Assembly (NCBI RefSeq): GCF_000178955.2
Contig: NC_016631.1
Coordinates: 4,464,001-4,528,000 of the forward strand
Source: Granulicella mallensis MP5ACTX8
GTDB lineage: Bacteria; Acidobacteriota; Terriglobia; Terriglobales; Acidobacteriaceae
DNA: 64,000 bases
Reading direction: 5' to 3'
Below, piece by piece: positions 49,755 to 58,197 of this stretch. The number at the start of each line of letters is the position of its first letter. Positions within the stretch are counted from its first letter, which is position 1. The translations under genes and the position numbers were made by a program. A model generated the notes under the pieces. It saw only the letters and a list, made by a program, of their open reading frames with translations. It made no database searches and was not told the DNA's origin.

Positions 49755-52001
49755 TCAGGCGATGCTGGTCTTTGGCATCGAAAGCAGATCTTCGATTCGT
49801 ACCGGCAGATTGCGAACACGAACTCCAGTCGCATGATAGACCGCACTGGGAATCGCCGCTGCAATACCGGCCAGTCCAATCTCACCCACTCCGCGGACAC
49901 CAAGAGCATTCAGGTTGTAGTCCGGATAGTCCAGGAAAGTAACATCGATCTGCGGTGTATCTGCATTGACCGCCATCACATAATCGGCAAGATTGTTGTT
50001 GATGGGAGCACCGGAACGACTGTCGTACATCGTCTCTTCGAACAGAGCCATACCGATACCCATCACCACTGCGCCTTCAATCTGGTTCCGCGCCGGCCGA
50101 GGATTCATGATGCGTCCAGCATCAATGACAGTGACGACCCGGTTGATACGAAGACGTGCGATCTCTGGTTGCCAACCAATCTCTACAAACTGTGCTCCGT
50201 AGGAATGAAAGGAGTACTTGGGCTTCGAGTCTTCGAGGGTCCCCTCCGATTTACCCTGGCCAGAAACGGAGTTGATCTTGGCTATTTGCAGGACCTCTGC
50301 CATCGGAACCGCGCCCTGCGCCTGTCCTTTCAGGCGCACCATGCCGTCAGCAAGCTCTAGATCTTCGGGCTTCTTCCCTTTGAAGGGAGATCCGTCCGAC
50401 TTAGCGGCCACGAGCAATAAAGACTGACTTGCCTTCTGTGCAGCTTCGAGCACTGCGGGTGTCACGGAAGCTGTCACCCAGGAGCCTCCGGAGATCGGGC
50501 CGGAAGGAAGCGCTGAATCTCCAAGTACGACGTTAATCTTGCTGACGGGGATGCCGGTCTCGTGACTCACAATCTGAGCCAGAACCGTATAAGTGCCGCC
50601 TCCAATATCCTGCGTGCCACACGCGACACGTGCAGAGCCATCCTGTCGCAGCTCTACGCTCGCCTGGGTCTCCGAACGCGCTGCAAGCCAGGAACAAGCA
50701 GCAACTCCCCATCCGAGAGTAACCCCGTCCTTTTTCATAGAGCCGATCTGCGGTGTGCGGTTGGCCCAGCCAAACTTTTCAGCACCGACCGTCAGACACT
50801 CCTTCATATGCCGCGAGGAAAATGGAATATTCAGACTCTCATCCATCTCCGGTTCGTTTTTAAGCCTGAACTGGACAGGATCCATCTTCAGGCTGACGGC
50901 TAACTCGTCCATCGCGGACTCCAATGCAAACAGTCCAGGGACTGCGCCAGGTCCGCGCATCGCCGTCGGATTGCCAACGTTTCGGCGCGCCAATCCGCCC
51001 GTTACGAGCAAATTTTGAGTGCTGTAGATGAACGGCGTAATCTCGCCGCAACCTTCATCGTAGTCATCCAGCATCGAGGTATGGTTGACGTAATCCTGTT
51101 GCACCGCCGTCAGCCTTCCATCGGGTTCTGCCGCTAACTGAATGTGCTGCTCGATAGCGGGCCGATGGCCGACGCTCTGAAACATCATCTGCCTGCTCAC
51201 AACGAGCTTGACGGGACGGTTCAAGTTGCGTGCACACGCGGCGGCCAAAGCGCTCTGAGGCCAGGGCCAGAGTTTGCCTCCGAACCCGGAACCAAGAAAC
51301 CGCGTGATGACCTGTACTTGCTCCGGAGGAACACCCAGCATCTGCGCAAGCACATCACGATGGTTAACGACAGCCTGCGAGGTCTCATAAAGAGTGAACT
51401 TCTGGCCGTCGTAGACAGCAACAGACGCATGGAGCTCGATTGGATTGTGTGTCTCGACGGGGGTCGTATAGACCTCGTCTACTTTGACCTTCGCACTCTT
51501 CAACGCCGTAGCGGTGTCCCCGCGTTTGCTCTTCTCCTCTGGCTTGTCAGTTGTGAGCGGTGAACCTAATAGCTTGCTGTTTGCATCGGGTTTATCCCGG
51601 TTGTAGGTGACCTTTACGCTCTCGGCGGCAGCTCGCGCCTGCTCGACGGTGTTTGCCACCACGACCGCTACATATTGGCCGTAGTAACGAATCTCGTCAT
51701 CTTCGAACGGAGGACGTTTTTCGTCGAGGATCAAAGACATGCCTGCCGCCGGGGGCACGCGATAGAGCTTGCCTATGTTGGCACGATGGTAGACGGCGAC
51801 GACTCCCGTCATCTTCTCCGCCTGGGCGCTATCAAGGTTTGCAATAGAACCCTTTGCAATGGTGGCACAGACCGGCCAGGCATAAAGAAGGCCCGGAAAG
51901 TGGTGGTCGGAGGCATACATCGCCGCGCCGCTCACCTTCAACGGACCGTCTACGCGGCGAGTTGCAACCCCGATAATCTTCGACTCGGTGATTTGATCCA
52001 T
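49755..52001 (-). CDS. paoC: Periplasmic aldehyde oxidoreductase, molybdenum-binding subunit (PaoC-like)
   Basis: The 748-residue protein is the large subunit of a xanthine-oxidase-family enzyme. It has the N-terminal VDGPLKVSGAAMYASD, the substrate/cofactor segments GSGFGGKLWPWP and AMRGPGAVPGLFALE, and the catalytic glutamate in RGVGEIGLAG near the C-terminus. E. coli PaoABC oxidises aromatic aldehydes in the periplasm; the same subunit order and Tat-targeted partner here support that role. AGGAGG lies upstream of ATG 52001, 11 bp after the FAD subunit gene. Substrates may be aromatic aldehydes from plant litter. Confidence 0.92.
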   Translation of the reverse strand: MDQITESKIIGVATRRVDGPLKVSGAAMYASDHHFPGLLYAWPVCATIAKGSIANLDSAQAEKMTGVVAVYHRANIGKLYRVPPAAGMSLILDEKRPPFEDDEIRYYGQYVAVVVANTVEQARAAAESVKVTYNRDKPDANSKLLGSPLTTDKPEEKSKRGDTATALKSAKVKVDEVYTTPVETHNPIELHASVAVYDGQKFTLYETSQAVVNHRDVLAQMLGVPPEQVQVITRFLGSGFGGKLWPWPQSALAAACARNLNRPVKLVVSRQMMFQSVGHRPAIEQHIQLAAEPDGRLTAVQQDYVNHTSMLDDYDEGCGEITPFIYSTQNLLVTGGLARRNVGNPTAMRGPGAVPGLFALESAMDELAVSLKMDPVQFRLKNEPEMDESLNIPFSSRHMKECLTVGAEKFGWANRTPQIGSMKKDGVTLGWGVAACSWLAARSETQASVELRQDGSARVACGTQDIGGGTYTVLAQIVSHETGIPVSKINVVLGDSALPSGPISGGSWVTASVTPAVLEAAQKASQSLLLVAAKSDGSPFKGKKPEDLELADGMVRLKGQAQGAVPMAEVLQIAKINSVSGQGKSEGTLEDSKPKYSFHSYGAQFVEIGWQPEIARLRINRVVTVIDAGRIMNPRPARNQIEGAVVMGIGMALFEETMYDSRSGAPINNNLADYVMAVNADTPQIDVTFLDYPDYNLNALGVRGVGEIGLAGIAAAIPSAVYHATGVRVRNLPVRIEDLLSMPKTSIA

Positions 52002-52012
52002 CGTTCCGCCTC

Positions 52013-53017
52013 CTATGCGATCTGGCTAACCTGCCCCATGGTGTGCACCAGGCAGCGCTTGGCAAGCTCCACTTTGAATCCGTTCTGACTCTGCGGCCTG
52101 GCACCATGCAGCGCCGCTTCGGCTGCCGCGCGGAAATTCGCCTCGGTTGCAGCTTTGCCCATAAGCACCTTTTCCGCTTCCAGGGCACGCCAGGGTCTGG
52201 TGCCTACGCCACCCATTGCCACGCGAACATAGCTAATGCGATCTCCATCCTTTTTCATCACGATCGCTGCTGAAGCAAGCGCGAACTCATAGGACGCACG
52301 GTCACGCAACTTCAGATAACCGCTCTTTGCGCCAACGACTGGTTTGGACAATGTGATGTGGGTGACCAGATCCCCCGGCTGCAAAACCGTCTCACGCTCT
52401 GGTGTCGATCCGGGAAGAAGATAGAACTCCGAGATAGGCACAGCGCGTCGCCCGTTTTTGCCTTCGATGTGCACGACCGCTTCGAGGGCCATCAGAGCAA
52501 TATTCTGGTCGGAAGGATTTGTAGCAATGCAGTGCTCACTGGTGCCAAGGATTGCCAACATGCGGTTGTAGCCACCGATCGCAGAACAACCCGAACCAGG
52601 CTGACGTTTGTTGCAGGCCGATGCAGTGTCCCGGTAATACACACAACGCGTCTTTTGCAGGAGATTGCCAGCAGTCGTCGCCATGTTTCGCAACTGTGGC
52701 GATGCGCCTGCGAGAAGAGCCTGGGACAGGACGGCGTACTGTTCCTTCACAGTCGCGTCCTGCGCCACATCGGCATTCCGCGCAAGAGCGCCAATCTTCA
52801 GGCCGCCCTCCGAAGTTCGTTCTATCTTGTCGAGCGGAAGACCATTGATGTCTACAAGCTGACGTGGGCGCTCTACATTCAACTTCATGTAGTCCACGAG
52901 ATTTGTTCCACCCGCAATAAAGCGGACATCTGCTCCGTTCTGGGCGGTCGCCGACTGGGCCTGTGCCTTGACGGCGTCGGGAATCGTCTTGGCGGTGACA
53001 AGCTGAAAGAGTTCCAT
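52013..53017 (-). CDS. paoB: Periplasmic aldehyde oxidoreductase, FAD and 4Fe-4S subunit (PaoB-like)
   Basis: The 334-residue protein has the FAD-binding loop FIAGGTNLVDYMK and the ASPQLRNMATTAGNLLQ segment of the family. Between them and the C-terminal domain stands a cysteine cluster (C-x8-C-x8-C, then a fourth C in GTSEHC) in CVYYRDTASACNKRQPGSGC; PaoB of E. coli carries an extra 4Fe-4S cluster at this place. ATG 53017 has AGGAGG about ten bases upstream; the 24-residue extension to 53089 overlaps the next subunit gene and was rejected. It passes electrons between the molybdenum and FAD sites. Confidence 0.92.
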   Translation of the reverse strand: MELFQLVTAKTIPDAVKAQAQSATAQNGADVRFIAGGTNLVDYMKLNVERPRQLVDINGLPLDKIERTSEGGLKIGALARNADVAQDATVKEQYAVLSQALLAGASPQLRNMATTAGNLLQKTRCVYYRDTASACNKRQPGSGCSAIGGYNRMLAILGTSEHCIATNPSDQNIALMALEAVVHIEGKNGRRAVPISEFYLLPGSTPERETVLQPGDLVTHITLSKPVVGAKSGYLKLRDRASYEFALASAAIVMKKDGDRISYVRVAMGGVGTRPWRALEAEKVLMGKAATEANFRAAAEAALHGARPQSQNGFKVELAKRCLVHTMGQVSQIA

Positions 53018-53033
53018 AGCCGATAACCCTCCT

Positions 53034-53672
53034 CTAGGACATGCGCCGAACTGCCTGCACGGCAGCAACGATGTTGGGGTAAGCGCCACAACGGCATATG
53101 TTGCCGCTCATCGCCTCTCGCACGTCTGCGTCTGTCTTCCCCCAGGGCTCTTTAACCATGGCGACAGCAGACATGATCTGTCCCGAGGTGCAGTAACCGC
53201 ATTGAAAACCGTCGTGCTCCACAAAAGCGTCCTGCATCGGGTGCAGAGTTTCCAGTCCGCCGATACCTTCAATCGTTATGATCTCGGCGTTCTGCTGCAT
53301 CACGGCGAGCGCCAGGCAGCTATTGATTCTGCGCTCGTTCAGATGGACGGTACATGCACCGCACTGGCCATGGTCGCAGCCTTTCTTGGTTCCAGTCAGA
53401 TGTAGGGTCTCGCGCAGCGTGTCCAGCAGCGTCGCTCGCGGATCGATCTGCACAGCATGAGACTGTCCATTCACCCGAAGCGTAATGGGGACTGTGCCGG
53501 GAATCTTTGTCGATGCGGCTTCAGTTGGAGCACCTTCCGCTGACGCGGAAGAGGACGCAAGAGGCGCTATTGCGGTAGCTGCCGTTGCCGCTCCAACATG
53601 AGACAGAAATGACCGGCGTGTCAGTCGGCCCAAAGACGTTTTCGGCTCGTTCTCCTGCTCATCGATTGCCAT
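53034..53672 (-). CDS. paoA: Periplasmic aldehyde oxidoreductase, 2Fe-2S subunit with Tat signal (PaoA-like)
   Basis: The 212-residue protein has a twin-arginine signal (LTRRSFLSHVGAATAA, about residues 15-45), then a plant-type ferredoxin domain with CDHGQCGACTVHLN...C and the family-specific four-cysteine domain (CGYCTSGQI, NICRCGAYPNI), giving two 2Fe-2S clusters. The Tat signal would carry the folded heterotrimer to the periplasm. It is the first gene of the operon; 16 bp separate it from the FAD subunit. ATG 53672 follows GGAGGG, so the longer frame to 53777 was rejected. The 172-bp spacer to the divergent acylase gene holds the promoter. Confidence 0.93.
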   Translation of the reverse strand: MAIDEQENEPKTSLGRLTRRSFLSHVGAATAATAIAPLASSSASAEGAPTEAASTKIPGTVPITLRVNGQSHAVQIDPRATLLDTLRETLHLTGTKKGCDHGQCGACTVHLNERRINSCLALAVMQQNAEIITIEGIGGLETLHPMQDAFVEHDGFQCGYCTSGQIMSAVAMVKEPWGKTDADVREAMSGNICRCGAYPNIVAAVQAVRRMS

Positions 53673-53844
53673 GGTTCGCCCTCCGAAAGCATCCGGATCG
53701 ATGCAAAACAGTATTTCACAATGGCTCAAGAGGTGAAACAGACCCTGCCTCCTCTGCCACGCATCATGACGTCGCACCCGACCCCTGCGGCTGCTAGTTT
53801 AGTGATGGATACTGTCGAGTCACGAGACTTATTGGAGGGGAAGA

Positions 53845-56067
53845 TTGCGGAGAGGACTGTTACTCGCGGGTGTATTGATGTGGGGTGGTGGACTGCTTGC
53901 GGCGCAGGAACAGACGGCCGCGGATCAAGCCCGATGGAAGGCCGAGGCGGCACGGGTAACGATTGTGCGCGACGACTGGGGTATCGCGCATGTGCATGGA
54001 AAAACCGATGCAGATGCGGTCTTCGGGATGATCTATGCGCAATGCGAGGACGACTTTAACCGTGTCGAGACGAATTACCTCACTTCGCTTGGGCGCACGG
54101 CCGAGGCACAGGGCGAAGACGCAATCTGGCAGGACCTGCGGCAGCGACTGTTTTTGGATCCTGAAGAGCTGAGACACGACTATGCCACGAGCCCGGAGTG
54201 GCTTAAACAGCTGATGGATGCATGGGCAGATGGAATCAACTTCTATCTTTCGCAACATCCGGACAAGAAGCCGAAGGTGTTGACACGGCTTGAGCCTTGG
54301 ATGGCGCTGTCGTTTACGGAAGGCAGCATCGGTGGAAATATCGAACAAGTCGATTTGAAGGCGCTGAAGGCGTTCTACGCACCGCCCAGCATACATACCA
54401 CGGATGTTGGCGCGGTCCAGATAAAGCCGCTTGCGGCTGAACCGGACTGGTTCATGCCGGAGCCGAGCGGGTCGAATGGGTTCGCCATTGCTCCCGGTAA
54501 TACGGTAGATCACCATGCGCTCTTGCTGATCAATCCCCATACTTCCTTCTTTTTTCGCAGCGAGCTGCAGATGGCGAGCGATGAGGGACTGGATGCGTAT
54601 GGGGCGGTGACGTGGGGCCAGTTCTTCGTCTACCAGGGATTCAACGACCGCGCGGGATGGATGCATACCTCCAGCAATGTGGACGCAGTGGATGAGTATC
54701 TGGAGAAGGTGGTCAGGAATGGCGATACGCTGAGCTATCTGTATGACGGCACCCTCCGGCCGTTCACCAAGAAGCAGATCACGCTCCAGTACAAGACACC
54801 TCACGGCCTTGCCTCGCGGACATTTACGGCGCTGTACACCCTGCATGGACCAGTGATCCGGAAGGACGCCGATAAGTTCGTAACGATCCAGCTCATGAAT
54901 ATTCCTGTGGCCGCGCTGGAGCAGAGTTATCTGCGCACGAAGGCGCGAAACTATGCCGAATATAAAAAGACAATAGAACTCCAGGCGAACGCCTCGAACA
55001 ACACAGTCTTTGCTGACGCCGATGGCGATATCGCATACTGGCACGGCAACTTCATCCCCCTGCGCGACACGCGGTTCGATTACACCAGGCCGGTGGACGG
55101 GAGCGATCCAGCGACGAACTGGAAGGGGCTGATGACGGTGGACCAGGCACCGCATCTGCTGAATCCGAAGAGCGGGTATCTTTTCAACGTGAACGATTCG
55201 CCCTGGAACGGCGCGGGCGCGAGTTCGCTGCGCAAGGCGGATTATCCAGCGTACGTAGAGCAAGGAATCGAGTCGGCACGCGGCCTGCATGCGACACGGG
55301 TGCTGGCTCCGGACGGTACTCCGCGGCGGGATCTCTCAATGGATGGGTTGATGCGTGCGGCGTACGACCCGTATCTGCCGTGGTTTGCCCGGACAGTACC
55401 CGCGCTGGTCGCGGCGTACGACGCGCTACCGGCTGATGCTTCGCTGAAGACGCGTCTGGCTGGGCAGATCGCACTCTTGCGTGGATGGGACGATCGCTGG
55501 AGCGCGGATTCAATGGCGACCTCGATCGCTGTGTATTGGGGTACAGAGATGATGAAGACCGTGGGCCGCCCGGCGCACGAGGCGCTAGTCCCCAGCGAGG
55601 ATTGGGTGGCGACAAGAGTCCCGGCGGAAGCTCTGCTTACCGCTTTGGCGCAAGCTTCGGACAATCTGGCGGCGGACTTTGGAACGTGGCGTACACCCTG
55701 GGGGCAGATCAACCGCTTTCAGCGTCTTACTGGAGACATCGTGCAACCCTTCAGCGATGCCGGGTCGAGCATCCCGGTGCCGTTTGCATCATCGCTCTGG
55801 GGATCGCTGGCGTCGTTTGGCGCGCGGCAGTATCCGGGAACGAAGCGGTGGTATGGCACGAGCGGTAATAGCTTTGTCGCAGTTGTAGAGTTCGGAGACA
55901 AGGTGCGGGCAAAGGCCGTAACGGCCGGCGGCGAGAGCGGCGATCCGAAGTCGAGCCATTTTGATGACGAGGCTGAACGATATGCCGCAGGCAATCTGCG
56001 CGAAATTTACTTCTACCCGGAGCAATTAAAAGGACACACGGAGCGGACCTATCATCCGAATGAGTAA
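53845..56067 (+). CDS. Penicillin acylase family (S45) N-terminal nucleophile hydrolase
   Basis: The 740-residue protein has a signal peptide (about residues 1-20), an alpha chain with VRDDWGIAHVHGKTDADAVFG and AQCEDDFNRVE, and the autocleavage site at PSGSN, making S210 the new N-terminal nucleophile of the beta chain. NPHTSFFFRSELQM and the N-S-N-type oxyanion segments follow. The family includes penicillin acylases, cephalosporin acylases and acyl-homoserine-lactone acylases; which acyl amide is cut here cannot be read from sequence. The start is TTG 53845, preceded by GGAGGGG with good spacing and directly followed by the signal peptide. Confidence 0.88.
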   Translation: MRRGLLLAGVLMWGGGLLAAQEQTAADQARWKAEAARVTIVRDDWGIAHVHGKTDADAVFGMIYAQCEDDFNRVETNYLTSLGRTAEAQGEDAIWQDLRQRLFLDPEELRHDYATSPEWLKQLMDAWADGINFYLSQHPDKKPKVLTRLEPWMALSFTEGSIGGNIEQVDLKALKAFYAPPSIHTTDVGAVQIKPLAAEPDWFMPEPSGSNGFAIAPGNTVDHHALLLINPHTSFFFRSELQMASDEGLDAYGAVTWGQFFVYQGFNDRAGWMHTSSNVDAVDEYLEKVVRNGDTLSYLYDGTLRPFTKKQITLQYKTPHGLASRTFTALYTLHGPVIRKDADKFVTIQLMNIPVAALEQSYLRTKARNYAEYKKTIELQANASNNTVFADADGDIAYWHGNFIPLRDTRFDYTRPVDGSDPATNWKGLMTVDQAPHLLNPKSGYLFNVNDSPWNGAGASSLRKADYPAYVEQGIESARGLHATRVLAPDGTPRRDLSMDGLMRAAYDPYLPWFARTVPALVAAYDALPADASLKTRLAGQIALLRGWDDRWSADSMATSIAVYWGTEMMKTVGRPAHEALVPSEDWVATRVPAEALLTALAQASDNLAADFGTWRTPWGQINRFQRLTGDIVQPFSDAGSSIPVPFASSLWGSLASFGARQYPGTKRWYGTSGNSFVAVVEFGDKVRAKAVTAGGESGDPKSSHFDDEAERYAAGNLREIYFYPEQLKGHTERTYHPNE

Positions 56068-56176
56068 GAGAGCGCCTTCGGGAAGCACATAGAAGAGTTC
56101 CTCTTAGGCTGCATCGGGTCACAAAGAGTAAATCTTCGTCGCTGACGAGTTCTCATGCTTTATCCTCGCAATCAAG

Positions 56177-57466
56177 ATGAGATCTCTTATTCTTGCCGCA
56201 GCGTCGATTCTCTTTCCGCTCCTTGTCACTGCACAACAGCCGGCCCAGCAGCCCGCGCCCGCCGCGACCGTTCTGCACGCGGCTCGCATCCTCGACGTCG
56301 CCGCCGGTAAGGTCGACTCCCCCGGCGAGGTACTCATCGTCGGCAACCACATCCGCGAGGCCGGCGAGCACGTCTCGCATCCCAACGGCGCTACTGTCAT
56401 CGATCTCGGCGACGCCACGCTGATGCCCGGCCTCATCGACGCGCACGTCCATCTCTTCCTGCACCCCGGCGCCGAAGACCTCCAGACCGTCGAGGAGTCC
56501 GTCCCGCAACGCACGCTTGAAGCCGCAGCAGCAGCCAAAGCCGACGTCATGGCCGGCTTCACCGCGGAGCGCGACATGGGTACCGAAGGAGCCAAGTGTG
56601 CCGACGTCGCCGTGCGCAACGCGATCAACGACGGTCTCATCCCCGGTCCGCGCATGAGAGTCTCCTGCAACGCCATCGATATCCTCGGCGGCCACGAAGA
56701 CGCCATCGGTTACAACCCCGCCCAGCATGTCCTCTCCAACGCCGACATTGCCAACACCGCCGACGAGATCCTCGCCACGATGCGCGAACAGCGTAAGGAA
56801 GGCGCGGACTTCACCAAAATCTACGAGACCGGCCATGACCATCTGGTAGAAGGCGCCTTCACCACGCCCTATCAATACAACGAAGCGCAGCTCGCCGCCG
56901 CCGTCACCGAAGCCGACCGCACCGGCTCTGTCGTCGGCGTCCACTGCACCGGGGAGCCTGGTGCAACCTATGCCGCCGAGGCCGGTGTCTCCAGCATCGA
57001 CCACGCTTACTTTCTTCTGCCCTCCACTATGAAGCTCATGCGCGACAAGCAGATCTACGCCGTGCCCACCTTCGCTGTGATGGAAGCCTTCGCCCAGCAC
57101 CCACGCCGTCCCGGTGACGGCGAGAAGGACCAACAGGTGCTCGACTTCCACGCCGAGCAGTTTAAGAAACAGATGGCCGCCGGCGTTCCCTTCGCCATCG
57201 GCAGCGACGTCGGCCCCTTCCCTCATGGCACGCAGGCCCGCGAGTACGTACTGATGGTGAAATATGGCATGAGCCCCACGGAGACCCTACGCTCCGGCCT
57301 CATCAACGGTGCGAAGCTGCTGCGCTGGTCCGACACCATCGGCCAGCTCAAGCCCGGCTTCTACGCCGATATCATTGCAGTCACCGGCAATCCACTCACC
57401 GACATCACTGTCCTCACCCACCCAACCTTCGTCATGAAGAACGGCGAGATTCTCCGCAAAGATTGA
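56177..57466 (+). CDS. Secreted metal-dependent amidohydrolase
   Basis: The 429-residue protein has a signal peptide (about residues 1-19, ending LVTAQ), then an amidohydrolase barrel: DAHVHLF (two metal-binding His), a likely carboxylated lysine in FTKIYETG, HCTGEP and DHAYFL histidines, and the aspartate in IGSDVGPFPHG. The N-terminal beta-sandwich (VLHAARILDVAAG) and C-terminal GFYADIIAVTGNPL complete the imidazolonepropionase-like subfamily. Such secreted enzymes often cleave dipeptides with C-terminal proline or lysine-type residues; substrate is unknown. It lies 109 bp after the acylase gene and converges on the membrane protein gene. Codon use is visibly more GC-rich than upstream. Confidence 0.88.
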   Translation: MRSLILAAASILFPLLVTAQQPAQQPAPAATVLHAARILDVAAGKVDSPGEVLIVGNHIREAGEHVSHPNGATVIDLGDATLMPGLIDAHVHLFLHPGAEDLQTVEESVPQRTLEAAAAAKADVMAGFTAERDMGTEGAKCADVAVRNAINDGLIPGPRMRVSCNAIDILGGHEDAIGYNPAQHVLSNADIANTADEILATMREQRKEGADFTKIYETGHDHLVEGAFTTPYQYNEAQLAAAVTEADRTGSVVGVHCTGEPGATYAAEAGVSSIDHAYFLLPSTMKLMRDKQIYAVPTFAVMEAFAQHPRRPGDGEKDQQVLDFHAEQFKKQMAAGVPFAIGSDVGPFPHGTQAREYVLMVKYGMSPTETLRSGLINGAKLLRWSDTIGQLKPGFYADIIAVTGNPLTDITVLTHPTFVMKNGEILRKD

Positions 57467-57476
57467 AGCCGCCGCA

Positions 57477-58043
57477 TCAGCTCTTAGAGGGCGCCTTTGG
57501 GGTGCGGTGCTCGAAGCGCTGGAAGAGGGGTGCGCCCCATGTACCGATGGCGAGCAGAGCTCCGAAGAGGACGACGGCGTCGATGCTCTCGCGTCCCTCG
57601 CGTGACCAGTAGGCGAGGGCGTCGAGGTTGAGCCAGAGGGCGAACTCGTCGAGCGTAAGAGCGGCGCCGATGCCGTAGCTCAGAGCTAGCAGGCGGCTGA
57701 CCAGAATCGAGACAGGGGTGTCGCCGGTGCCGGCTTCGGCGAGGGTGAAATAGCCGGAGATGAGGAGCAGGAGGATTCCCCAGACAAGGTGGTGAATGTG
57801 ATGACCGCCCATCTCGACATAGCCGAAGGGTCCGATGTGGTGGGTGATAGAGGCGACCAGCAGGCGGACGGCGAGGAACGTGATGAAGAAGCTGATGGAG
57901 GCGAGGAAGAGACGGCGATGCGGCCGGTCGGGGATCTTCTGGTGGATGAAGTGGCCGAGCCGCGTGAGATGGAGCACGAGCAGGATGGCGGCTGAGGCGG
58001 CGGCGATGAAGAGGAGCAGTATCCAGGAGCCAGCGATGTGCAT
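57477..58043 (-). CDS. Small polytopic membrane protein with His cluster
   Basis: The 188-residue protein has about five membrane helices (WILLLFIAAASAAILLVL, LASISFFITFLAVRLLV, LVWGILLLLISGYF, SRLLALSYGIGAALTL, and a C-terminal helix). A histidine group GGHHIHHLVWG lies at the start of helix 3, and THHIGPFG just before it, which could bind a metal or heme. I do not recognise a named family with certainty. It lies between two amidohydrolase genes, converges on one and follows the other by 154 bp, with a large inverted repeat in that spacer. Confidence 0.65.
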   Translation of the reverse strand: MHIAGSWILLLFIAAASAAILLVLHLTRLGHFIHQKIPDRPHRRLFLASISFFITFLAVRLLVASITHHIGPFGYVEMGGHHIHHLVWGILLLLISGYFTLAEAGTGDTPVSILVSRLLALSYGIGAALTLDEFALWLNLDALAYWSREGRESIDAVVLFGALLAIGTWGAPLFQRFEHRTPKAPSKS

Positions 58044-58064
58044 AGGGTAGGGGTATCACGAACT

Positions 58065-58144
58065 GGTCACTTCGTCGAAGAGAGTCCTCGTTCCAACCAA
58101 CGGAAGGACCACGGCGAAGCCGCTCCACACGTCACGAAGTGACC
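58065..58144 (-). repeat. 11-bp perfect inverted repeat with 58-nt loop upstream of membrane protein gene
   Basis: GGTCACTTCGT (58065-58075) is mirrored by ACGAAGTGACC (58134-58144). The loop contains a smaller CGGC-gaa-GCCG hairpin (58113-58123). It lies between the stop of the amidohydrolase gene (58198) and the start of the membrane protein gene (58043), so it could be a terminator/leader structure or an operator pair. Confidence 0.45.
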
Positions 58145-58197
58145 GCCGCCCGCGCAGGGCGCCCGTCCGGCAGGACAAAGGCTTCTATCGATCCAGC

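Noticed and set aside
53860-55290. A 476-residue open frame opposite the penicillin acylase gene
   Set aside because: Arg- and Leu-rich shadow with no motifs; the plus strand has the signal peptide and autocleavage site.
56153-57226. A 357-residue open frame on the minus strand opposite the first amidohydrolase gene
   Set aside because: Same reason: low-complexity valine, glycine and aspartate composition, no ribosome-binding site, and full overlap with a recognisable enzyme.
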